Assembly (NCBI RefSeq): GCF_004348735.1
Contig: NZ_SMKT01000036.1
Location: 1 to 63,322, forward strand
DNA: 63,322 nucleotides
Source of the DNA: Actinomadura sp. KC06
Lineage (GTDB): Bacteria; Actinomycetota; Actinomycetes; Streptosporangiales; Streptosporangiaceae
Direction: 5' to 3'
The notes beneath the pieces are model-generated. The model ran no database searches. It saw nothing but the letters and a program-made list of their open reading frames with translations, and was not told the DNA's origin. The first letter of the stretch is position 1; each line of letters starts with the position of its first letter. The position numbers and the translations under genes are program-made. Of the stretch, positions 1-9,738 are shown piece by piece.

Positions 1-6
1 GGGTTT

Positions 7-975
7 GTGGGGCGGGTGCTTCATGTGCTGCGGCCTCATTCGCATGAGGCGGGCGACAAGGTGGACTCGGCGATGGAAGCGAGCGCGCAGGGGATGCGTG
101 CGCTGTGGATCTCCCTCGTGGGACTGGGCGCGACCACCGCCCTTCAGGCGGTGGTGGTCGTGTTCACCGGGTCGGTGGCGTTGCTCGGCGACACGCTCCA
201 CAACGCGGCCGACGCGCTCACCGCCGTTCCGCTGGGTATCGCGTTCGTCCTCGGCAGGCGTCCGCCGACCCGCCGCTACACCTACGGGTACGGACGCGCC
301 GAGGACCTGGCCGGGGTGGTCATCGTCCTGGCCATCGCGGCGTCCGCGGCGGCCGCCGGGTACGCGGCCGTCCAGCGCCTCGCTCATCCACAGCCTGTGG
401 ATCACGTGGCCGCCGTGGCGGGCGCCGCGCTCATCGGGTTCGTGGGCAATGAGCTGGTCGCGCGGTACCGCATGCGTGTCGGACGGCGGATCGGATCCGC
501 CGCCCTTGTCGCGGACGGCATGCACGCCCGTACCGATGGATTCGCATCCCTCGCTGTTCTTCTGGGCGCCGCTGGTATCGCGTTGGGCGCGCCGTGGGCC
601 GACCCCGTCGTTGGACTGCTGATCACCCTCGCGATCCTGACCGTCCTGTGGCAGACGGCCCGCGAGGTCTGGCGCCGTCTCATGGACGCCGTCGACCCCG
701 CCCTGGTCGACCGTGCCGAGGCCGCTCTCTCGTCGACACCGGGTGTCCTGGCGGTGGGTGATGTCCGGCTCCGCTGGACCGGTCACCGGCTCCGCGCCGA
801 GTGCGCTGTCGTCGTCGACCCAGCGTCCAGCGTCGTCCGCGCGCATCAGATCGCGGTCGAGGCCGAGCACAGCCTGCTGCACGCGCTGCCCCGCCTGTCC
901 GGCGCACTCGTCCACCCGGACCCGCAGGCCCGCGACGGTGAAGATCATCACGCCGTGCTGGCGGGCCACCGGTGA
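7..975 (+). CDS. Cation diffusion facilitator (CDF) family metal transporter
   Basis: Membrane exporter that swaps divalent metal ions (Zn, Co, Ni, Fe or Mn class) for protons. The protein has several hydrophobic helices and both family metal-site motifs: HNAAD at about residues 65-69 and HARTD in the second half, each a HxxxD pair as in known CDF transporters. The last ~90 residues after the membrane part match the usual cytoplasmic dimerisation domain, ending in a short His-containing tail (GEDHHAVLAGHR). The first possible start is GTG at position 7, almost at the window edge, so a start further left cannot be excluded. The metal specificity cannot be told from sequence alone. Confidence 0.88.
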   Translation: MGRVLHVLRPHSHEAGDKVDSAMEASAQGMRALWISLVGLGATTALQAVVVVFTGSVALLGDTLHNAADALTAVPLGIAFVLGRRPPTRRYTYGYGRAEDLAGVVIVLAIAASAAAAGYAAVQRLAHPQPVDHVAAVAGAALIGFVGNELVARYRMRVGRRIGSAALVADGMHARTDGFASLAVLLGAAGIALGAPWADPVVGLLITLAILTVLWQTAREVWRRLMDAVDPALVDRAEAALSSTPGVLAVGDVRLRWTGHRLRAECAVVVDPASSVVRAHQIAVEAEHSLLHALPRLSGALVHPDPQARDGEDHHAVLAGHR

Positions 976-1047
976 TCGCTCACCTGTGAGACGTTAGTCC
1001 CGGGCAGAAGGGGAAAATACGGCCCCGGGCGGTCGAACTGGGACGGG

Positions 1048-3879
1048 ATGACGTTGGTGAAGCAACCCACAGGAAGCAACGGGCCCGAGGGCGAGAGCCC
1101 GGAGACCTCCGAGCATGGGCAGCCTGCGCCCGCCTACGTCCCCGAGTCCGAAATCCCGACCGTCACCTTCCCCTTGCCCGACGACCCGTCCGACACGTCT
1201 CCGGACGAACCGGACGAAGACGTGCGGGTCGCCGAATCGGGGGCCGTCGAAGAACCGCCCTCCGACGCTGCCGACGCGGAGCTGCGCGAGGACACGGCCC
1301 CCGGCCTGCCGACCACCGACGACGCCTCCGTCACCGAACCGGAGGCCACCGAGGAACCGCTCCCCGATGTCGCCGACTCGGATCTGCGCGACGAGACGAC
1401 CACCGACGCGGAGACGGCGCCCGATCTGCCGGCCGCTGATGACGACGTGACGGACGCGGCCACCGACGACGAGGCGCTGCTGGATCCTCGGGCGGGGTTC
1501 GGGACGATGCCGCTGCCGGAGATCGGAGAGACGCCGCCGCTCGGGACGAAGCTCCCCGAGGACGGCTGGGGCGGACGTGACCTGGTCGAAGACGTATACG
1601 GGTCGCTGACCGCGTACTACGAGCAACTCGACGCGCGCCTGAAAGAGGTGCCCGAGGACGTTCCTCCGGTCGGCTGGACGCCGCATATCGCGGCCTTGCG
1701 GGCGTTGCGCGAAGAGCGGATCACAGGCGATTGGGAGGTCATGGCCCGGTTCCTCGTCGCGCCTGGAACGCTGGAGGAGACGGAGCTGCTCCGGCTCGTC
1801 CAGGCGGAGGACGGTGACGACGTCGTCCACGCGTGCGTCAAGGAGCTGACCGCGGCGGACGGGCGGGCGCTGCTGGTCGCGCCCACGCCGGAGCGGGCCG
1901 CCGAGCTGCTGCGGCGCCTGGAGGACGATCCCGAGGTGTTCTCCCTGATGATCGAGACGCAGCCGGCGACGGCGGAGGCTCGTTCGGTGGAGACGCAGGC
2001 CCTGCCGCCGGTGGACGACGAGGCGATCCCCGAGCCGTCGCCGGTGCGGGAGCACGGATCCAACGGGACGGTCGAGTTCAAGCCCCTGACCGGACCGTCC
2101 GAACCTGAGATCGCGACCGAAACCGAGGCAAGCGACACCGCCGCAGTGGAAGCGGAGGCAGGGGCGACACGGGCTGAGCCGCTTCCCGCAGCGCCCGAAG
2201 GGGAGCCGATCGTCCCGGTGGAAGGGCCGTCGGCGCCGGAGACGCGGGTGCGGTCGGCGGCGTTGCGGCCGGTGGGGGAGGCGTGGCGGCTGTCGTGGGA
2301 GACGGAGGCGCGGCTGCTGCGGCGCGGGCTGATGTGGCTGGAGCAGTGGCCGAGGGACTCCGCGGCGCTGCAGGCCGTCCAGGCCGAGAACCTGCGTCGT
2401 CGCGAGGCGCTGGACGCGGAGCGGGCGGCCCTGACCGGCACGATCGAGGAGTCGCGGCACATCGCGGAAACCGCCGAGCAGGCGGCGGCCCGGGCGGAGG
2501 CAGAGGCGGAGCGGCTCACCGCCGTCCAGGAGGAGGCGGAGGCGGAGCTGGCCGGTCCCCGCGCGGAGGCGGAGCGGCTGCGGACGATCGCGGACGAGGC
2601 CGCAGCCGAGGCGAACGCGGTGACCCGGACGGCCGACGCCTCTTACGCGCGCTGCGTCCAGCTCGACGAACGCGCCAAGACGGCGCAGGCCGAATTGCAG
2701 GGCGCACGGCAAGCAGAGGCATCGCTCACGGACGAGCTGGCACGCGCACGGGAGGCGCTCCCAGGGGCGGCAGAGGAAGCGCACCGGCTGACGGCCGCGG
2801 ACGCGGACGCGGCGGCCGAAGGGCACGCCGCGTACTACCGGCTGGTTTCGGCGGAGTCGGCGCTGTCGGCGGTACGCCGGAAGATGACGCTCGGGCAGCG
2901 GCTGCACGTCGCGTCGCCGCCGTCCGAGCTGCGGAGCGTGCGCGCCGAGGTCAAGGCCCGGACGCGCGAGGCCGACGAGGCGGCGAAGCGGGCACGGGAC
3001 GCCAAGGAGGCGGCCGAGCACGCGGAGCGGGTGCGGCGGGGGCTGGCGTCGTTCGTGTCAGAGGGCGGGGCGCGGCTGCAGCAGGCGCAGGAAGCGCAGG
3101 AGCGGCTCGGGACGGAGCTGACCTGGCTGGCGACGGAGCGGGAGACCGCGGGCCGCGAGCACCAGGAGCAGGCGCGGCTGGCGTCGGCGGCGGTGGAGAA
3201 GGCGAACCAGGAGGGCAGGCGCGCGCACGCCGCGCAGCAGGCCGCGCAGGCCATCGAGCAGCGGGTGAACGCCGCCCGGACGGCCCGCGAGGAGGCCCTG
3301 GCGGCGGCGCGGCAGGCCCGGTCGGACGCGGAGGCCGCCGCGGCCCGGGCGGCGGACACGCAGGCGGCGCTCGAACGCCACATCACCGAGGCCGCGGCGG
3401 AACTGTCCGCCCGGGAGGCCGATCTGGAGACGGCGGAGACGACGGAGGCGCGGTCGCGGGAGAACGTCCTGGAGATCTGCGGCTCGGATCCCGCCGAGAA
3501 CCCGGACGCCGTTCCCGCCCACCAGCGCCGCGCGATGGCCCGCATCGAGCAGCTCACCGCCTACACGAACGGCCGGCGGACAGCGGAGGGCGACGTCCTG
3601 CTCCGCACCGCCGACCTCGTCGTCGGGACGCCCACCGGGGTCGGCCTCACCGCCCGCGACGAGGAGTTCGACGCGCTGATCGTCGCGGACGCGGGGGCGC
3701 TCACGGACGCGGAGTTCCTCATCGGCGCCGTCCGGACGCGTCGCTGGATCCTCGTGAGCGCGCCGGGCGTCCGTCCACCGGACTACCGCGAATACGCCGA
3801 CGCGCCCGCCGGGAGGCTGGAGGCCGGCCCGTTCGAGCGCGCCGCGAGCGCCGCTCCACATCTCGTGGACGTGCGCTGA
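1048..3879 (+). CDS. 943-aa coiled-coil protein with degenerate SF1 helicase-like NTPase halves
   Basis: Function unknown. Residues 1-150 are very acidic and low in complexity. Residues about 250-290 look like a decayed helicase motif I/Ia: EDGDDVVHACVKEL stands where GPPGTGKT plus a helix is expected, followed by GRALLVAPTPERAAELL, which fits motif Ia. Residues about 412-818 are an Ala/Glu/Arg-rich heptad coiled coil. The C-terminus then resumes a helicase-like core: LVVGTPTGVGL (~857), FDALIVADAG (~874) where DEAS is expected, and WILVSAPGVRPP (~900) where GDxxQLPP is expected. The catalytic Lys of Walker A and Glu of Walker B are absent, so ATP hydrolysis is unlikely. I infer a structural or scaffold protein derived from an Upf1/DNA2-like helicase. 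ATG start is preceded by a GGGACGGG-like site. Confidence 0.75.
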   Translation: MTLVKQPTGSNGPEGESPETSEHGQPAPAYVPESEIPTVTFPLPDDPSDTSPDEPDEDVRVAESGAVEEPPSDAADAELREDTAPGLPTTDDASVTEPEATEEPLPDVADSDLRDETTTDAETAPDLPAADDDVTDAATDDEALLDPRAGFGTMPLPEIGETPPLGTKLPEDGWGGRDLVEDVYGSLTAYYEQLDARLKEVPEDVPPVGWTPHIAALRALREERITGDWEVMARFLVAPGTLEETELLRLVQAEDGDDVVHACVKELTAADGRALLVAPTPERAAELLRRLEDDPEVFSLMIETQPATAEARSVETQALPPVDDEAIPEPSPVREHGSNGTVEFKPLTGPSEPEIATETEASDTAAVEAEAGATRAEPLPAAPEGEPIVPVEGPSAPETRVRSAALRPVGEAWRLSWETEARLLRRGLMWLEQWPRDSAALQAVQAENLRRREALDAERAALTGTIEESRHIAETAEQAAARAEAEAERLTAVQEEAEAELAGPRAEAERLRTIADEAAAEANAVTRTADASYARCVQLDERAKTAQAELQGARQAEASLTDELARAREALPGAAEEAHRLTAADADAAAEGHAAYYRLVSAESALSAVRRKMTLGQRLHVASPPSELRSVRAEVKARTREADEAAKRARDAKEAAEHAERVRRGLASFVSEGGARLQQAQEAQERLGTELTWLATERETAGREHQEQARLASAAVEKANQEGRRAHAAQQAAQAIEQRVNAARTAREEALAAARQARSDAEAAAARAADTQAALERHITEAAAELSAREADLETAETTEARSRENVLEICGSDPAENPDAVPAHQRRAMARIEQLTAYTNGRRTAEGDVLLRTADLVVGTPTGVGLTARDEEFDALIVADAGALTDAEFLIGAVRTRRWILVSAPGVRPPDYREYADAPAGRLEAGPFERAASAAPHLVDVR

Positions 3880-3883
3880 CGGG

Positions 3884-4336
3884 TCAGTCCCTCTTCTTGT
3901 CGTCCTTCCTGGACCTCTCGTGCCTCTCGTGCTTCTCGGGGACGACAAGGTGGAGCAGCCAGCCGACCACGCCGACGACGATGGCGCCCCAGAAGGCCGG
4001 CCAGAAGCCGTCGACGTGGAACGGCAGGTCGAGCTCCCCTGCGAGCTCGCTGGTGAGCCAGAGCAGCAGGGCGTTCACAACGAGGCCGATCAGGCCGAGC
4101 GTGAGCACGTAGAAGGCGCAGCCGAGCGTCTTGATGACCGGTTTGATGAAGGTGTTGACCAGGCCGAAGATGGCGGCCACGGCGACGAGCGTGAGGGCGC
4201 GGCGAGCGCCCGTGTCGCCGTCGACCGAGATGCCGCCGATCAGCACCGTGGCGACCCACAGGGCGACCGCGGTGATGCCCACCTTGAGAAGAATCCGCAC
4301 ACTACGATCCTGGTCGGCGCGAACCGGACCCGTCAT
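3884..4336 (-). CDS. Phage holin family 4 (superfamily IV) membrane protein
   Basis: Small integral membrane protein of about 138-150 residues with four predicted hydrophobic helices, for example TAVALWVATVLIGGI and FWGAIVVGVVGWLLHLVV, and a charged cytoplasmic tail (EKHERHERSRKDDKKRD). The motif with LVNTFIKPVIK followed by LGLIGLVVNALLLWL is typical of the chromosomal, non-phage actinobacterial 'phage holin family' proteins, whose role is not established. A GTG 36 bases inside the frame (VRILLKVG) is an equally plausible start at 4300. It converges on the coiled-coil gene, with stops four bases apart, so it is probably transcribed alone. Confidence 0.75.
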   Translation of the reverse strand: MTGPVRADQDRSVRILLKVGITAVALWVATVLIGGISVDGDTGARRALTLVAVAAIFGLVNTFIKPVIKTLGCAFYVLTLGLIGLVVNALLLWLTSELAGELDLPFHVDGFWPAFWGAIVVGVVGWLLHLVVPEKHERHERSRKDDKKRD

Positions 4337-4420
4337 CCCTCTGCGCGGCGATTAGCGCGAACGCCCTGCTCATCATCCAGAACGACTCGCTCGTCTCTGC
4401 CAGGAGATTCGCCGGACGGG

Positions 4421-4921
4421 TCAGTCCTGACGGTCGAAGAACGGGGAACTGGCCGGGATCTGCGAACGTCCAGCGATATGGGTCCCCTGGACGGCGGAGG
4501 CCGTTTCCCGTCGCGCAGACCGCCGGTGCCCGCCCACATGGCCGCCCGGACCGGACGGCGGAACCGGGGCCTGCCCGGGGCCGGGACGGGCGCCGGGGTT
4601 CTGCCGGACGCGCGCGAGTTCCCGCTGCAGGCGCCGCTTCTCCATCTCCAGCGTGGTCAGCGACTCCTCGTGCTCCTCGCGAAGGTCGCGCAGATCGCGG
4701 CGGTTTCGCACGCGGCGTCCCGCGCCGATGAAGGTGAGCATCATGCCGGTGAAGAACACGACGGCCACGCCCGCGCCGGCGAGGAAGATCTGCCATTGCT
4801 CGTTCACACCGGGCACGGTCTGGCCGAAGACGATCAGGTTCGCGGGCTCGGTGTTGTCGAGGACGACCCCGACGACGATGGCGATGGCGGCCGCGACCAG
4901 CAGAAAACCGAGGAACACCAT
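4421..4921 (-). CDS. LapA-like two-helix membrane protein with cytoplasmic coiled coil
   Basis: 166-residue protein with an N-terminal membrane helix (residues 1-20), a short extracytoplasmic loop, a second helix (about 46-66), and then a basic/acidic helical segment (RRDLRDLREEHEESLTTLEM) likely to form a coiled coil. The tail is Pro/Gly-rich and disordered. The order helix-loop-helix-coiled coil is that of LapA/DUF1049-type proteins, which in other bacteria help membrane or envelope assembly. The assignment rests on topology, not on a strict motif. A clear GGAGA site lies just upstream of the ATG. Confidence 0.6.
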   Translation of the reverse strand: MVFLGFLLVAAAIAIVVGVVLDNTEPANLIVFGQTVPGVNEQWQIFLAGAGVAVVFFTGMMLTFIGAGRRVRNRRDLRDLREEHEESLTTLEMEKRRLQRELARVRQNPGARPGPGQAPVPPSGPGGHVGGHRRSARRETASAVQGTHIAGRSQIPASSPFFDRQD

Positions 4922-5140
4922 GGGCAGCTCTCCTCTGCGCGTTGACTCCGGAGGGGGCGGAGAGATTCCACCATGCCAGACCGAAACTGGACCATGTCGT
5001 ATTCGCCCGGATTAATCCATGTCAGAGCAGGTTAGTCCGTTCCAATGCGCACGGTTCCGTCCCGGTCGCATCGGGTAGTGATCGCGGCGACGCGCACCGA
5101 GACGGACGGGTGCGCACCGAGACGGATCGCGGAGGGGACC

Positions 5141-5800
5141 ATGCCCGTGCAGGCCATCGTGTTCGACCTGGACGGCGTCCTGATCGACTCCGAACCCGTG
5201 TGGGAGGACGTGCGGCGCGCGTACGTCGCCGAGCACGGCGGACGCTGGCTGCCCGACACGCAGGAACGCCTCATGGGCATGAGCACCCTGGAATGGGCCG
5301 CGTACATCGCGAACGACCTCGTCGACGGCGTCACGTCCGAGGACGTCGCCTACGAGGTGGTCGACCGGATGTCCCAGCGGTACCAGGACGGGTTGCCGCT
5401 GCTGCCGGGAGCGGAGGCCGCGGTCCGGCGGATGGCGGAGTACCGTCCGCTCGGGCTGTCCAGTTCGTCCCCGCGGGCCCTCATCGACCTGGTGCTCGGC
5501 CAGCTCAGGGTGGACGGGCTGTTCCACGCCACCGTGTCCACCGAGGAGGTCGACCGGGGCAAACCGGCGCCGGACGGGTACCTCACCGTGGCCGCGCAGC
5601 TGGACGTGCCCGCCCGGAGCTGCGTGGCCATCGAGGACTCCGCCAACGGCCTCCGCTCGGCCCACGCCGCGGAGATGACGGTGATCGCCGTCCCCCGTCC
5701 GGCGCACCCGCCCGCCGCCGACGCGCTCGCCCTGGCGGCCCACATAGCGGACGACCTAGACGAAATCACCCCCGAGCTGGTGGAGGTTATCCACAGGTAG
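5141..5800 (+). CDS. HAD-superfamily hydrolase, beta-phosphoglucomutase-like
   Basis: Cytosolic Mg-dependent phosphatase or phosphomutase, 219 residues. All four HAD motifs are visible: DLDGVLID near the N-terminus (nucleophile Asp9 and Asp11), a LSSSSP-type motif II, the Lys in GKPAPDGYL (motif III), and AIEDSANGLRSA (motif IV). An all-helical cap after motif I places it in the beta-PGM/DOG phosphatase group. The reading frame is open further upstream, but I chose the ATG at 5141 because GGAGGGG lies six bases before it and the motif-I strand begins immediately. The substrate is unknown. Confidence 0.88.
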   Translation: MPVQAIVFDLDGVLIDSEPVWEDVRRAYVAEHGGRWLPDTQERLMGMSTLEWAAYIANDLVDGVTSEDVAYEVVDRMSQRYQDGLPLLPGAEAAVRRMAEYRPLGLSSSSPRALIDLVLGQLRVDGLFHATVSTEEVDRGKPAPDGYLTVAAQLDVPARSCVAIEDSANGLRSAHAAEMTVIAVPRPAHPPAADALALAAHIADDLDEITPELVEVIHR

Positions 5801-5843
5801 GAGTTCCCGGGACGGTGTCGGCGGCGGCTCATAGTATGGGCCG

Positions 5844-7676
5844 ATGACTTCCCCCGAGAGCCCGGAGACCCTCGACGTCCTGCGGCGCGTGTTCGGGTAC
5901 GACGCGTTCCGGGACGGCCAGCGGGACATCATCGAGCATGTGGTCGGCGGCGGGGACGCGCTCGTCCTCATGCCGACGGGCGGCGGGAAGTCGCTGTGCT
6001 ACCAGATCCCGGCGCTGGTCCGGAAGGGCACCGGGGTCGTCGTCTCCCCGCTCATCGCCCTCATGCAGGACCAGGTGGACGCCCTCCGCACGCTCGGCGT
6101 CCAGGCCGGATTCCTCAACTCCACGCAGGACCTCGACGAGCGCCGGGTCGTCGAGGCGCAGTTCGTCGCGGGCGAGCTCGACCTGCTCTACCTGGCGCCC
6201 GAGCGCCTCCGCCTCCCCGCGACCATCGATCTGCTCGACCGGGCCGACGTGTCCCTGTTCGCGATCGACGAGGCGCACTGCGTGTCGCAGTGGGGGCACG
6301 ACTTCCGTCCCGACTACCTGACGCTGTCCGGCCTGCACGAACGCTGGCCGCACGTCCCGCGCATCGCCCTCACCGCGACCGCCACCGACGCCACCCGCGC
6401 CGAGATCGCGTCCCGCCTCCGGCTCGAACAAGCGCGCCACTTCATCGCCAGCTTCGACCGCCCGAACATCCAGTACCGGATCGAGCCGAAGACCGACGCG
6501 AAACGCCAGCTCCTGCGCCTCCTCCAGACCGAGCACAAGGGCGACGCGGGCATCGTCTACTGCCTCTCACGCAATTCCGTGGAGAAGCACGCCGCGTTCC
6601 TCACCGAGAACGGCATCGAGGCCCTCCCGTACCACGCCGGCCTGGACGCGCAGACGCGCGCCGCCAACCAGTCGCGCTTCCTCCGCGAGGACGGCCTGGT
6701 CATCGTCGCGACCATCGCGTTCGGCATGGGCATCGACAAACCCGACGTCCGCTTCGTCGCCCACCTCGACCTGCCCAAGTCGGTCGAGGGCTACTACCAG
6801 GAGACGGGACGCGCCGGACGCGACGGCCTCCCCTCCACCGCCTGGCTCGCCTACGGCCTCCAGGACGTCGTCAACCTGCGCAAGATGATCGACGGCGGTG
6901 AGGGCGACGCCGCGTTCCGCCGCCGCCAGGCCACCCACCTCGACTCGATGCTCGCGCTCTGCGAAACCGTCGAATGCCGCCGCGTCCAGCTCCTGAACTA
7001 CTTCAGCCAGTCGGCCGAACCGTGCGGAAACTGCGACACGTGCCTGACACCGCCCGAATCGTGGGACGCGACCGTCCCCGCGCAGAAGGTCCTGTCCGTC
7101 ATCGTCCGGCTCGACCGGGAACGGCGCCAGAAGTTCGGCGCCGGGCACATCATCGACATCCTGCTCGGCAAGAAGAGCGCGAAGGTCATCCAGTTCGACC
7201 ACGACTCCCTCAAGTCGTTCGGCGTCGGCGCCGAGCTGCGCGAGGCCGAATGGCGCGGGGTGGTCCGGCAGCTCCTCGCGCAGGGCCTGATCGCCGTCGA
7301 GAGCGACCACGGCACCCTCCTCCAGACCGACGCGAGCGCCGAGGTGCTGCGCGGCCAGCGCCAGGTCATGATGCGCCGCGAACCAGAACGTCCCGCCACC
7401 AAGGCGGCCAAGACCGCCAAGGAACGCAAGGCCCCGGTCGAGCTGCCCGCCGAAGCGGCGCCGATCTTCGAGCGCCTCCGCGCCTGGCGCGCCGCCACCG
7501 CGAAGGAGCAGGGCGTCCCCGCCTACGTCATCTTCCACGACGCCACCCTCCGCGAAATCGCCACCGCCGTCCCGACATCCCTCACCGAGCTGGGCCGCAT
7601 CAACGGCGTAGGCGAAAACAAACTCGCCAAATACGGCGACGAGGTCCTGCAAACCCTCGCCACCCCCACCGACTAA
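5844..7676 (+). CDS. recQ: ATP-dependent DNA helicase RecQ
   Basis: 3'-5' DNA helicase for replication-fork repair and recombination. The full domain order is present in 610 residues: helicase motif [13 protein letters not shown] (Walker Lys49), motif II DEAH at 142-145 followed by the RecQ-specific aromatic-rich loop [13 protein letters not shown], motif [12 protein letters not shown], a four-Cys zinc site spread over CETVECRR and CGNCDTC, winged-helix region, and a C-terminal HRDC domain ending in [13 protein letters not shown]. Length is normal for bacterial RecQ. Its stop codon overlaps by a few bases with the stop of the convergent amine oxidase gene. Confidence 0.95.
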   Translation: MTSPESPETLDVLRRVFGYDAFRDGQRDIIEHVVGGGDALVLMPTGGGKSLCYQIPALVRKGTGVVVSPLIALMQDQVDALRTLGVQAGFLNSTQDLDERRVVEAQFVAGELDLLYLAPERLRLPATIDLLDRADVSLFAIDEAHCVSQWGHDFRPDYLTLSGLHERWPHVPRIALTATATDATRAEIASRLRLEQARHFIASFDRPNIQYRIEPKTDAKRQLLRLLQTEHKGDAGIVYCLSRNSVEKHAAFLTENGIEALPYHAGLDAQTRAANQSRFLREDGLVIVATIAFGMGIDKPDVRFVAHLDLPKSVEGYYQETGRAGRDGLPSTAWLAYGLQDVVNLRKMIDGGEGDAAFRRRQATHLDSMLALCETVECRRVQLLNYFSQSAEPCGNCDTCLTPPESWDATVPAQKVLSVIVRLDRERRQKFGAGHIIDILLGKKSAKVIQFDHDSLKSFGVGAELREAEWRGVVRQLLAQGLIAVESDHGTLLQTDASAEVLRGQRQVMMRREPERPATKAAKTAKERKAPVELPAEAAPIFERLRAWRAATAKEQGVPAYVIFHDATLREIATAVPTSLTELGRINGVGENKLAKYGDEVLQTLATPTD

Positions 7677-9013
7677 AGCCGGGTGGTTTCGCGGGCGGCG
7701 CGGTGGCCTGATTCGACGGCGCCGTCGATGTAGCCCGCCCATCTGGTCGCCGTCTCGGTACCGGCCCAGTGCAGGGGGCCCACGGGGCGGCGCAGGGACG
7801 GGCCGAAGCGGGTCAGGGTCATGGGTGTGGCGAACGCGCCGTAGCAGCCGCGCGAGTACTCCTCGGCGGCCCAGTCCCGTTCGATGTACGCGACGGGCTC
7901 CTTGGCGCGCAGCCCGAAGTACGCGGCGAGGTCGGCGACGACCTGGGCGCGGCGTTCTTCGGCGGTCAGGCGGGCTGCGATGTCCGCGTGCCGTCCTTCC
8001 AGGAAGCCGACCAGCACACCGGGCGAGCCGCTCTCCGGCGTGTTGTCGAACGTGATGCCGAACGGACGCCGGTCACTGGTCACCTGGCCGCTGAACCCGT
8101 CCCGGCGCCAGAACGGCTCGTCGTACACGACGTTGACCTTGATGACGCGTCCCATCGGCATGCGCTGGACGAGCTGATCCCGGTCACCGGGCAGCCCGGG
8201 CGTGTAGCGGATCCGTCCCGCCAGCGGCGGCGGGACGGCGATGATCGCCCGCCGCGCCCGCACCTCCGCACGGCCGGGCATGCGGAGCCGGACGGCGTCG
8301 TCCGTCCACTCGATCTCCCTGACCGGCGCGTCCAGCACGACGCGGTCCCCCAGTTCGGCGGCCAGTGCCAGCGCGATGCGCTGCGAGCCGCCGGAGACCC
8401 GGTCCTGCTGCGCGCCGCCGGTCGTCTCGATCAGCGGGTCCAGCCCGCCCGCGGACGCGACGTAGAACGCGGCCCACAGCGCCGACAGGTCCCCGGCCTC
8501 GGCGGAGAACACCGCCTGGGTGATCAGGCGCATGAAGGCGCGTCCCCCGGCGGTGTGCAGGTTCCGCCGGATCCAGGTCTCGAAGGTCTGGCCGTCCAGG
8601 CGGGCAGCGTGCGGGGCGGTCCACGGCGCGTCCACCGGAATTTCGCGTATCAGGCGGTCGATGCGCCACTGTCCCTGCGCGACGTCGGCGAGCGTGACGG
8701 GGGAGAGGCGCGGGACGCGGCCCGTGTACTCGCCGCGCGTCCTGCCGATCTCGGCGATGCGCCGCCCCTCGTCGTAGGTCGGGTACGTGGACAGCCCGAG
8801 CTCGCCGATCAGGTCGAGCACCGGGTCCTGACCAGGCCCGACCCACTGGCCGCCGACCTCGATCGGCTCGCCGCCGGGCAGCTCGCCGTTCAGCAGCCGC
8901 CCACCGACCCGGTCGCGCGCCTCCAGGACGACCACGTCCCGCCCGTCCCGGACGAGGTCGCGCGCGGCGACCAACCCGGCCACGCCCGCCCCCACGATCG
9001 CGACGTCGACCAT
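7673..9013 (-). CDS. Flavin-dependent monoamine oxidase family protein
   Basis: FAD enzyme expected to oxidise an amine to an imine with release of hydrogen peroxide. The N-terminus has the dinucleotide-binding fold [19 protein letters not shown], then the charged end of the second strand ([12 protein letters not shown]). The C-terminus has the family's flavin-contact motif [20 protein letters not shown]. About 446 residues, a normal size. The ATG at 9013 follows GGGAGGGG, so I prefer it to a more upstream ATG. It is divergent from a TetR gene across 61 bp that holds repeat operator-like palindromes, so the regulator probably controls it. Substrate unknown. Confidence 0.88.
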   Translation of the reverse strand: MVDVAIVGAGVAGLVAARDLVRDGRDVVVLEARDRVGGRLLNGELPGGEPIEVGGQWVGPGQDPVLDLIGELGLSTYPTYDEGRRIAEIGRTRGEYTGRVPRLSPVTLADVAQGQWRIDRLIREIPVDAPWTAPHAARLDGQTFETWIRRNLHTAGGRAFMRLITQAVFSAEAGDLSALWAAFYVASAGGLDPLIETTGGAQQDRVSGGSQRIALALAAELGDRVVLDAPVREIEWTDDAVRLRMPGRAEVRARRAIIAVPPPLAGRIRYTPGLPGDRDQLVQRMPMGRVIKVNVVYDEPFWRRDGFSGQVTSDRRPFGITFDNTPESGSPGVLVGFLEGRHADIAARLTAEERRAQVVADLAAYFGLRAKEPVAYIERDWAAEEYSRGCYGAFATPMTLTRFGPSLRRPVGPLHWAGTETATRWAGYIDGAVESGHRAARETTRL

Positions 9014-9043
9014 GTCCCCTCCCCCGCATGCAGGACGCATCTG

Positions 9044-9069
9044 ACATACGCCTTGTATGTGTTATACAT
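9044..9069. promoter_or_regulatory. Overlapping palindromes, candidate TetR operator
   Basis: Two overlapping inverted repeats with the same half-site: acatac (9044-9049) pairs with gtatgt (9055-9060) over a 5-base spacer, and tgtat (9054-9058) pairs with ataca (9064-9068) over another 5-base spacer. They sit between the divergent amine oxidase and TetR starts, ending six bases before the TetR ATG. TetR regulators usually bind such palindromes in the divergent intergenic region, so binding here would repress both genes. The role is inferred from position and symmetry. Confidence 0.65.
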
Positions 9070-9074
9070 GCCGC

Positions 9075-9662
9075 ATGGAGCAGGTCAAGGCCCGGCGCGC
9101 CCAGTATGTGGAGAGCACCCGCGCCGCCCTCCTCGACGCCGGCCGCCGGTTCTTCGCGGAACGCGGCTTCACCGATGTCTCGGCCGAAGAGCTCGTCCGC
9201 GCCGCCGGCCTCACGCGCGGCGCCCTCTACCACCATTTCGCCGGCAAGCAGGGCCTGTTCGAGGCCGTCTTCGAGGACCTCGAAGCCCAGGCCGCCACCC
9301 GGATCACCACCGCGATGGCCCGCGCGGACGCCCCCGAGGACCAGGCCGCCGAAGGCATCCGCGCCTTCCTGGAGATCTGCTCCGACCCCGACTACCGCGA
9401 GATCGTCCTTCTCCAGGGCCCGATCGCGCTCGGCTGGCGGCGCTGGCGCGAACTCGACCAGCGCCACCTCGGCGCCGTCCTCACCGACCGCCTGACCGCG
9501 CTGCTCGGCGACGACGGCCCGCATCCGCTCGCGCTCACCACCGCCGCCTTCTACGGCGCGCTGACCGAGCTCGCCCTGTCCGTCGCGGACGCCGAAGACC
9601 CGTCCCAGGCCCGCGACCAGGCCGTCCGCCTGATCACCACCATGCTCGACGCCCTGAGATGA
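9075..9662 (+). CDS. TetR/AcrR family transcriptional regulator
   Basis: 195-residue repressor. The N-terminal helix-turn-helix is clear: ALLDAGRRFFAERGFTDVS, then AEELVRAAGLTRGALYHHF with the conserved YHHFAGKQGLF. The remaining helices form the ligand domain, which resembles the TetR_C group fused to this HTH type. The ATG at 9075 is chosen because the HTH follows after normal spacing. The gene faces away from the amine oxidase, and the 61-bp gap contains palindromes. I infer that it senses an amine or related compound and controls the oxidase and itself. Confidence 0.9.
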   Translation: MEQVKARRAQYVESTRAALLDAGRRFFAERGFTDVSAEELVRAAGLTRGALYHHFAGKQGLFEAVFEDLEAQAATRITTAMARADAPEDQAAEGIRAFLEICSDPDYREIVLLQGPIALGWRRWRELDQRHLGAVLTDRLTALLGDDGPHPLALTTAAFYGALTELALSVADAEDPSQARDQAVRLITTMLDALR

Positions 9663-9738
9663 CCCGTGGAGGAGATTCCCAGGGATCTCCCAGAATTCCG
9701 CACAGACTTCTACCAGTCACCACCGATTGAATGGCCCC

